DNA from: Vombatus ursinus
Lineage: Eukaryota > Chordata > Mammalia > Diprotodontia > Vombatidae
Length of the DNA stretch: 64,000 bases
Assembly: GCF_900497805.2 (NCBI RefSeq)
Contig: NW_020954588.1
Location: 12,837,231 to 12,901,230 of the forward strand
Direction: 5' to 3'
This document shows positions 57,380 to 64,000 of the stretch, piece after piece. The notes beneath the pieces were generated by a model, which had not been told where the DNA came from, searched no databases, and saw nothing but the letters and a program-made list of their open reading frames with translations. The position numbers and the translations under genes were made by a program. Position 1 is the stretch's first letter. Every line of letters starts with the position of its first letter.

Positions 57380-58950
57380 GTTCTACAACACTGTCAAATT
57401 GTAACTGGTGATGACTCGGGGGTGGGGGCGGGATACCACTTCAAAAACCAAGTGGACAATAGCTAGCTAGACTGCATTCAGATTTGTTAGTTGCCTTTGA
57501 ATCTGTGAATCAAGCCTTGCTATTTTCCCATCTGATTTTCAGCAGGTCAGCATCAAGTCAAAGTTTGTAATTTCATGCAGTTGGTGTAGTTGAACCAAAA
57601 TTACATTTCATGCCATGGGGGGAAAACTCTACTTACTTTTAATAGCCCCTTTGAAAGATACTTTGAAGACATTACTTACTCTCCTAGTATGTTGACTGTC
57701 TGAAGAATGAATTATTATATCCTTGTCAAATTTTAAATATCATGCTGTTAAAAATATTAGTCACACAGGGGGCTGTTTGACAGTAATGTCACAGAAAGCT
57801 CTCTTGTCTATATGAACAGGGATAGTCTGTGATTTAATATCATGTATCAGCTGGTACATGCCATCCAGGGGTAAAATTGGAGAGAAAACTCTGCTCAAAG
57901 TTTCCTTCGGCATTGGTAGAAGCCTGCCAACAGATCCTCTTTACTTAGTATTTTAGCCAGCTGAGTTAGGCTTTGGTTCTTCCTCCCTCCAGTTTTTCCA
58001 TTTCCCCAGGGGCAATGCTTTAGAGAAAGCCTTTACAAGCCAAACTGCTATCATTTAAAGTGGGGATGAGGAAAAAAAAAAAAGCAAGTCAAAATCTGGA
58101 CCCTGAGGTATGGAGTTGGGGGGAGGATGGTGGGAGAAGGTTATAAAGAAATGGATCCAAAGAATTTCTAAAAAGGCAGTTTTCAAGCTTAAAAATAAGA
58201 TTAGAAACTGCCTTGTATGAGCCCAACTGTGATTAAAAAAATAATCCTTTTGTAGTTAAGTCAGGATTTTTTCTTTTTTGTTCTTTGACTTTTCCTTGCC
58301 GGGAAAGAGGCAATCTTCACTTATTCAGAGCAAAGAAAGAGTCACTGAGGCAGGCGGCAGAAGCATCATGTGGGTGAAGGTCAGGCCAATTTTCACCCAA
58401 GTGATGCTGTTTTATCACTCATGGAACAAAGATTGAGGCCTTCCTTTTCTCTATCCTTTTGTGCTCTCCCCTATTACTTTAACAGATCTGAACAAATCTG
58501 ACACATTTCATCCCAAAGTTCCATTTAGCAGCGTTTATTTCAAATCCTCTAAATTTCACTTCTTGATACCGCTGAACCTAGGGCCGCTATAAAACCCACC
58601 TGTTTAGGAAGGGCAAGGAGAGTTCCATAAAAACAAAATGATTGCAGAGCATGGGGCCAGTTCTTATTGGGAAGAAGTCATTTGCCTCAGGATCCTGGGT
58701 CAATGATATTAAGGCCAGGAGCTTGTGAACTCCCCTGGTGTCGATATTCCGTGGGGCTGCAAATATTTAATGTTGTTTACTGGAGTCTGAGTTAGCGATC
58801 TGATGTTATATTTAGCAGCTATGGGCAAAGGTCAGGGGGAGATGCCAAGATGCTAAAACTAATGCTTACACTAAGGAATAGGCAGTGACCTCGAGGAAAT
58901 TTCCTTTCTATCTTGTTGCCCTTGAGAGGCTGTTCAAATTCGATTTCATT
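57380..58950. other. Longest repeat-free block, candidate regulatory region
   Basis: About 1.57 kb with no recognisable interspersed repeat and balanced composition compared with its surroundings. It contains 'tttgacagtaatgtcac' (MEIS/TALE-like), several 'tataaaa' words and the DR1-like site listed separately. No exon signature. The regulatory reading is inference. Confidence 0.3.
58823..58834 (+). promoter_or_regulatory. DR1-like nuclear receptor site
   Basis: 'gggcaaaggtca' is two half-sites spaced by one base, the pattern bound by HNF4/RXR-type receptors. A 12-bp match can occur by chance. Confidence 0.25.
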
Positions 58951-59089
58951 CTAGGGTACATGAAATCATGCAGGTTTATTCAGATGATAAGATCATATTT
59001 CCTGAAGATGTCTTGAATTTTAGCTTTGGAAAGGTGAGGATTTAGAGGTCATAGGGTCCACCCCATACCTGAGGCACAAATCTCTTCAA

Positions 59090-59390
59090 AACATCTATAA
59101 CTAAGTATCACCTACTTGCCATATTTTGATCTCATCCAATCTGACACACATCAACTATGTCTTCATTTCCTCCCTCAGGGCATTTGTCTCCTGTTGTCTG
59201 GCATGTCCTCTCTCTACCTTTGCCCCATAGAATCACTAGGTCCCTTCAAGGCTCAAAACACATACTACCTCTTAATGAGTCTTTTCCTAATCACTTCTCC
59301 TCCCATTTGGTAGCAGTCTGTGCCCCCTATACCCCTCCCGGAAATATTTACTTATGCTTCCATGTTCTTCCCTGACTCAAAAATCATGCT
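59090..59390 (+). mobile_element. L2 LINE fragment
   Basis: 'ctacctttgccccatagaat', 'ctaggtcccttcaaggctca', 'tgagtcttttcctaatcact' and 'cagtctgtgccccctatacc' follow the L2 3' region. Confidence 0.7.
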
Positions 59391-59394
59391 ATAT

Positions 59395-59632
59395 ACAATT
59401 TTTTAGTTTACTATTTTTAAAATATTAGTGTATTTTTAATTTATGGAATAAAACAAACATTTCCATAACACAGTATAATATAAAACATGATCACACATGA
59501 AATCCCAAATCTATTATGTACAACTTACTATTCCTTTTAAACATATAATAAAATTATCATGTAAACATTTTTTGTTATTTTTCCTTTCTTCTTCCTTCCC
59601 CCCACCCTAGAGATGGTTATCATTAGACACAA

Positions 59633-59668
<36 letters not shown>

Positions 59669-59925
59669 GACACACATATATACATATATGTGTGTGTGTG
59701 TGTGTAAAATATTCTACACATCTATTTATCTGTTCTTTCTCTGGATGCAGATAGCATCTTTTTTCATATGTCCTTTGTAGTTAATTTGGGTATTTATAAT
59801 AATCAAAATAACTTGATCACTCAAAGCTGTTCTTAAAACACTGTTACTGTTACTGTACAAAATGTTCTTGGTTCTGCTTATTTCATTCTTCATTATTTTG
59901 TGCAAGTCTTTACATTTTTAAAATT
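59395..59925 (-). mobile_element. L1 LINE 3' end, same 3' UTR family as the half-L1
   Basis: The minus-strand 3' UTR shares an exact 20-mer with 33516-33535, and the surrounding 200 bp align well. Beyond the microsatellite the text 'ggttctgcttatttcattct' with 'tttgtgcaagtctt' is the post-ORF2 region of a normal L1, so this copy came from an L1 rather than a half-L1. Confidence 0.82.
59636..59706. repeat. (TA)n-(TG)n microsatellite
   Basis: About 13 TA units, then ACA/ATA, then TG units. It occupies the same place in the UTR as the TG run at 33356-33424. Confidence 0.93.
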
Positions 59926-59934
59926 CTATATACA

Positions 59935-60085
59935 TAATAATAGCTAACATTTATTACTTTATGGTTTCCTAAGCATTGTATTATATTATTTGATCCTTTA
60001 CTACTCCTCTGTGAAGTAGATGCTATTATTATCCCCAATTTAAAGAAGGGAAAATTGAGGCTTGAGTGACTTGCTCCAGAAAGAT
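59935..60085 (+). mobile_element. MIR-type SINE, 5' part
   Basis: 'aataatagctaacatttatt', 'cctctgtgaagtagatgcta', 'attatccccaatttaaagaa' and 'gaggcttgagtgacttgctc'. Confidence 0.8.
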
Positions 60086-60184
60086 TTTTTTTTAAATCTT
60101 GTGTTTTCCTATTTTCTGATTTTGATATCATATCAAAATCCTCCTAGTGGAATAGAAGGAGATACTTAAGGGGAGGACAATGTT

Positions 60185-60258
60185 GTTTTTAACCATTGTT
60201 TCCTTAGAATTCAGCATAGCGCTTGCCTCAAAGTAAGTGTTTGTTGCATTACATTTGG
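60185..60258 (+). mobile_element. L2-like tail fragment
   Basis: 'ttcagcatagcgcttgcctc' and 'aagtaagtgtttgttgcatt' resemble the L2 terminus. Confidence 0.5.
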
Positions 60259-60266
60259 ATCCGATG

Positions 60267-60318
60267 AATTTCAAGGGCCTATATGATATATATATATATC
60301 ATATAGGCCCTTGAAATT
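60267..60318. repeat. Perfect 52-bp palindrome
   Basis: The arm 60267-60287 ('aatttcaagggcctatatga' plus t) is the exact reverse complement of 60298-60318, and the ten bases between (TA units) are themselves self-complementary, so the whole 52 bp has no mismatch. Confidence 0.98.
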
Positions 60319-60325
60319 AATATCT

Positions 60326-60358
60326 GTATATATATATTTATATATATATATATACATA
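60326..60358. repeat. (TA)n tract
   Basis: Interrupted TA units next to the palindrome. Confidence 0.9.
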
Positions 60359-60360
60359 TA

Positions 60361-60430
60361 ATCAACTGCTGTTCTCAAGGAGCTTCCATTTTCTACTGGG
60401 GAGATTTGGATATAATATGAAAACCAGACC
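60361..60430 (+). mobile_element. MAR-like SINE fragment
   Basis: 'gttctcaaggagcttccatt' and 'ttctactggggagatttgga' are the only preserved part. Confidence 0.6.
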
Positions 60431-60434
60431 ATGG

Positions 60435-60665
60435 GAAATGATGTGATTTGGGGAGAAAAAAATCAGTTAAATAATTTAATGCTTTTGAAAAAACACAAAT
60501 GTGAACCTTATTCAAAAGGATTGCATTTTGCTTTAAATGTTCTCATTTCAGTAGTCCTCCAAGAACAAGTCACAAATGAGAATATTATAATTTCATTTTT
60601 AGGCTAAAATCAGTCTTTTTGGCAACTATAATTCTGGTATCCCTTTTCTCAGTGGTACCAAACTA
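60435..60665. other. Unassigned AT-rich stretch
   Basis: Nothing recognised. Confidence 0.4.
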
Positions 60666-60670
60666 TAGTG

Positions 60671-60688
60671 TTTCTCTTTCTTTCTTTT

Positions 60689-60732
<44 letters not shown>

Positions 60733-60743
60733 TNNNNNNNNNN

Positions 60744-60790
<47 letters not shown>

Positions 60791-60842
60791 CTCTTTCTTT
60801 CTTTCTTTCTTTCCTTCTTTCTTTCCTTCTTTCTTTCTTTCT
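60671..60842. repeat. (TTTC)n microsatellite with assembly gap
   Basis: Over 40 TTTC units with a few TTCC/CTCT interruptions, and ten N at 60734-60743. True length is unknown. Phenylalanine/serine/leucine frames across it are spurious. Confidence 0.97.
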
Positions 60843-60844
60843 TC

Positions 60845-61610
60845 TTCCCTTTTCTCCCCCCTTCCTTAACCCTTGTGTCTCTCTTTTCCCCTTTTCTCTT
60901 CCTCCCCCAAATCCAAACAAAAGTTGGTTGTTATAGTAGATGGTCATCAGGGTCAGGATGTCAGTAAGAGGACGGTTTACTTCCTTCTTTTCTCTATTTT
61001 AAAACTTGGGCTAAAATAGCTTATTAAAGGAAAATTGAACTCCCCAGTGGTGATATCAGAAATGTTGAAGAATAATAGTATAAAATTATAATGGCTTTTC
61101 AAATTCTATGGATATACTGCTTTAGGTTAAGAAACTAACTGTACTTTATTTCACTTATTCATAAGAAACTGCCCAAACTTGACCTATCTTGATATTATAT
61201 GGAAAGGAAAGCATTAAAGAATTCCATCATTTTTAGCAGTGTGCCCCTCTGTGATTTCTCTGTACAAAAGTGAAGAAAAAAAACACATGCAAAAAGACAT
61301 TTCACCTTTCCTCCATACATTTATTGATTTCAGAATGATGGATACATGGCATTTTAATGAACTGGAGAATGAAAATGGAGTTGATATTGTCCTTACTTGG
61401 AGGATCTAATCCATCAGCAAATTCTGCTCATTTTTTCCGCACAAGTTTTCTCAGATCTGTTTTTTTCCTATTCATTTTCACAGTCATTACTCAAATTTGG
61501 CACCAGTCACCTAATGCCCAGACTAATGTGATTACTCCTCACTAATGTCATGCCTCTAATCCTTACCTTCAATTCTTCTTTAGTGCTTAGCTCAGTCTAT
61601 TGGAGTGAAT
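60845..61610. other. Unassigned stretch
   Basis: C/T-rich at first, then AT-rich. No family or exon recognised. The 62-codon frame at 61357-61545 has no domain. Confidence 0.4.
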
Positions 61611-61615
61611 AGTAT

Positions 61616-61825
61616 AGAAACACAGAATTAGGGCTAGGAGGGACTTTAGAGGGCTTCTAGTACAAACCCCTTATTTTACAGATGAGGAAACTGAGGCACA
61701 GATTGGTTAAGCGATTTGTCCAAGTTCACATGAGTAGTTAGTGACAGCTGGAATTTGAACACACCTCCTCTTATTCCAAATATACCAGGCTTTTCACTAT
61801 ACCATGCTGCCTTTAGGCACCCAAG
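61616..61825 (+). mobile_element. MIR-like SINE, well preserved
   Basis: 'ggagggactttagagggctt', 'ttattttacagatgaggaaa', 'ctgaggcacagattggttaa', 'gctggaatttgaacacacct' and 'ttcactataccatgctgcct'. Confidence 0.85.
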
Positions 61826-61894
61826 ACCCAAGACATGTTTGTTGATTGAATGAATAACTGGATTTATTTTGTGTATTATAGTTTGAATTATCTT

Positions 61895-62770
61895 CCTTCA
61901 ATCAATCAATACACATTTACTATATACTTAGTGTGTTTCAGCTCTGTGCTAATTGCTGGTAGCAAGGCAAAAACATAAAAAAAAAAGCAGCCTTGCCCTT
62001 AAAGAGCTTACATATGAATGGGGTAGCCAATAGGCAAAGAAATGCTTTCTAAAAGGAGGATAATCTTACAGGGAAAGGCTCAGTGGCTAGGCCAATGGGG
62101 GGGGGGGGGCTCCTGCAAAAGGTGACATTTGATCAGACTCTTGAAAGAAGCCAGGTATGCCAAGATGAAGAAGTGAGGAGGGAAGGATTTCAGGCGTAGG
62201 GGACAGTTCATGCAAATGCACAGAGAAGGGATGGTGTTGTGTGCGAGGAACAGTAAGGAGGCTGATAATGATTGTAAAGGGGAGCAAAGCAAAGAAGACT
62301 GGAGAGGTAACGAGGGCTCACGTTGTGAAGGGCTTCAATGTCAAACAGGAGACTTTAGATTTGATCGTATAGTTAAGAGGGAGCCATTGGACATTATTGG
62401 CTATGGGGGCAAGACATAGGCAGACCTAGACTTTAGAAAAAATCACTTTATGAGTTGTGTGGAAGATGGATTGGGACGGGGAGACCCACCAACGGGCCGT
62501 GGCAATAGTGCAGGCAAGAGGTGGTGAGAGTCTGAAGTGCAACAGTGTCTGGGTGAGTAGAGGAAAAAGGGTTGGATATGAGAGATGTAAAGAATGAAAT
62601 GGTAAGATTTGGAAGCTGATTGGATATGTGGGATGAATGAGTTGGAGGAGTAAGGGAAGGCAGAAAGTTGTAAACCAGTGAGACTGAAAGGATGGTGGTA
62701 TCTGCAGTAGTAACGGCAAACGCAGGAGGACAGAGTTTGACACCATTTTCAACATCATTCCCCACTCCCA
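61895..62770 (+). mobile_element. MAR-like element with extended body, longest copy
   Basis: About 870 bp: 'caatcaatacacatttacta', 'cttgcccttaaagagcttac', 'aggaacagtaaggaggctga', 'acgttgtgaagggcttcaat', 'gagggagccattggacatta', 'gtggcaatagtgcaggcaag' and 'agctgattggatatgtggga'. A G-run lies at 62098-62109. The two frames of over 100 codons on the minus strand (62426-62771) are shadows of it. Confidence 0.85.
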
Positions 62771-62774
62771 TATA

Positions 62775-63130
62775 CTATAGGTGCCCCCTATTTCTGACTT
62801 GAAGTAGGATTCTCTTCGAATAGATTACATATTCCTCAACAGCTGAGTAGAAAGTTCGAGGATTCTCTCTGATTTTTGTAGAAATGTCTGAACTAGAAAA
62901 TTGTTCTTTTCTATCTGCTGATGATTTTTTATACCCATTGGTTAGCAAGAAGTTCAAGTTATTCCGGGTTTTTTGGGAGTAATAAATCTTTTTAAAGTAT
63001 TCTCTAATTCAACTAGTATTTAGTGTTAGTTATTTCAAAAGGATGGGAGCTAACTTGTTCACATATGTTTGTATTGTTTGCACATTGTAAGTTTTCCCTA
63101 TATTCTCTTGCCTTCCTTTCCTGCTGTTTG
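62775..63130. other. Unassigned stretch
   Basis: Nothing recognised. Confidence 0.4.
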
Positions 63131-63134
63131 TGAG

Positions 63135-63350
63135 AAGCATGCCACAGTGGGAAATGAACTGCATTGGAAATCAATTGACCTAGGTTCAAATCCCCCCTCT
63201 CTAACGCTTGTTAAATGTGTACCTTTACACTTCACCTTGCTCACCCTCAGTTTCCTTACCTGTAAAATGAGGCCACTTACCCTGCAGGATTGGTGTGAGG
63301 AAAGCACTCTTTCTAACCTTCAAGTGCCATGGTAATGGCATTTACCACAA
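63135..63350 (+). mobile_element. THER1/MIR3-type SINE
   Basis: 'tgcattggaaatcaattgac', 'ctaggttcaaatcccccctc', 'gtttccttacctgtaaaatg' and 'ctaaccttcaagtgccatgg'. Confidence 0.78.
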
Positions 63351-63424
63351 TTATTCAAAATTAAATAGGTAGTTTTTAAAATGAGAGGTCTTTCATCGTT
63401 CTGTTCTATTCCATTTTATTCCAC

Positions 63425-63505
63425 ACTTCTTAAGTGCCTACTAAGTTTAAGACTCTGGAGCTACAAAGATAATAGTGAGAAATTTCCATTTTGACTTCTG
63501 ATATC
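63425..63505 (+). mobile_element. MAR-like SINE fragment
   Basis: 'cttcttaagtgcctactaag' and 'gactctggagctacaaagat'. Confidence 0.6.
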
Positions 63506-63512
63506 TCTAAAA

Positions 63513-63640
63513 GGAGAGGCAGTGGATGGAGTCCTTGGTGTCAAAGCTAGGTTCAAATCTTACATGTGATACTTAACTAGCTATGTGTATGTAGTCAAGT
63601 CACAACTTCCATGGGCCTTAGGCCATACCCTTTATCTTTT
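63513..63640 (+). mobile_element. tRNA-derived SINE, 3'-shortened
   Basis: 'gaggcagtggatggagtcct', 'ctaggttcaaatcttacatg' and 'actagctatgtgtatgtagt'. Confidence 0.7.
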
Positions 63641-63782
63641 AAATTGCAGAAAAGTTGCAATAACTAATTTGCACAAGTGGAGATAACTCCCATACTAAGA
63701 GTTTTCCAGGATGATGAAATCACAGATCCTCTGTGTAGAACTATATCCTAAAAATTTGCAAGCCCAGTGGATAACTCACTTG

Positions 63783-64000
63783 ATCAATCAATAAACATTT
63801 ACTGACTACTCTGTGCCTGGCACTGTGTTAAGTGTCAGGGATACAAAAAGAAGCAAAAGACACTCCCTGCCTTCAAGGAGCTTCCAATCTAATGGACAGT
63901 ATATGCAAACAAATATATACAAAGCAAACTATAACCAGGATTGACAGAAATAATTAAAAGAGAGAAGGCACTGGAATTAGGAGGGGTTGGGGAAGGCTTT
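63783..64000 (+). mobile_element. MAR-like element, running off the window
   Basis: 'caatcaataaacatttactg', 'ctctgtgcctggcactgtgt', 'ctccctgccttcaaggagct', 'aaagagagaaggcactggaa' and 'ttggggaaggcttt' at the window edge. Among the best preserved copies. Confidence 0.92.

Noticed and set aside
60619-60967. Frames of about 100 codons made of Phe/Ser/Leu or Lys/Glu/Arg
   Set aside because: They translate the TTTC microsatellite and cross an N gap.
62426-62771. Two overlapping minus-strand frames of 107 and 110 codons
   Set aside because: They lie antisense to the MAR-like element body, and other copies of that body in the window do not keep the frames open.

Overview
This 64 kb window reads as intergenic or deep intronic DNA from a marsupial, most likely an Australian one. 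It is AT-rich and packed with interspersed repeats of kinds known from marsupial genomes: tRNA-derived SINEs ending in an RTE-like tail, short WSINE1-like SINEs, CORE/MAR-like elements, marsupial L1 with a half-L1 (HAL1) relative, and RTE LINEs. Ancient MIR, L2 and L3/CR1 relics lie beneath them. The species call rests on pattern recognition of these families and was not checked against a library. No complete protein-coding gene, tRNA, rRNA, CRISPR array or intact retroelement reading frame was found. The open frames present are short and mostly lie inside repeats or on the opposite strand of them. A 10-base N gap inside a TTTC microsatellite shows that this is a draft assembly.

Terms used below. 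RTE-tailed SINE: tRNA-like head (A-box like tggatagagc, B-box like gagttcaaat), a body with 'cctcatctgtaaaatgag', and a tail with 'ccccaaatggggtca' and 'gaagagtcagaca'. WSINE-type: the same kind of head, but ending near 'cttaaccccaattgcct' plus poly-A. THER1/MIR3-type: tail 'gaggatcaaatgagata...ctttgcaaaccttaaagtgct'. THER2/MON-type: tail 'agactataaattgcag...ggtagaggg'. MAR-like: begins 'catttattaagtgcctactatgtg', continues 'ccctgccctcaaggagct', with a long body 'ggccaggttgtgaagggcttt'. Exact Repbase subfamily names cannot be assigned without a search.

Layout. 0-9 kb: MIR/MAR SINEs, L1 3' and 5' fragments (minus), an L3/CR1 tail and a doubtful decayed coding-like patch near 7.4 kb. 9-19 kb: MAR-like and tRNA-SINE clusters, a foldback hAT-like MITE at 16.1 kb and a GACA/GAGA low-complexity tract at 19.2 kb. 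19.6-23.5 kb: one long 5'-truncated L1. 24-31 kb: old SINEs, an RTE fragment and MAR-like bodies. 31.1-33.6 kb: an ORF1-only half-L1. 34.75-37.1 kb: an RTE reverse-transcriptase relic carrying three nested SINEs. 37.8-40 kb: a 197-bp segment present twice without a difference. 40-50 kb: L2, L1, L3/CR1, RTE and SINE relics, with a 16-bp perfect hairpin at 48.4 kb. 51.9-55.6 kb and 57.4-59.0 kb: the most repeat-poor stretches and the best candidates for conserved non-coding or regulatory DNA. 59-64 kb: L2, L1 and MAR-like elements, a 52-bp perfect palindrome and the gapped microsatellite.

No genes act together here. The main content is a record of successive retroposon waves (L2/MIR/L3 oldest, then MAR/THER/RTE/L1, then RTE-tailed SINEs and WSINE-type insertions with clear target-site duplications), plus a few structural oddities listed as findings. 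I did not see a convincing undescribed biological system.
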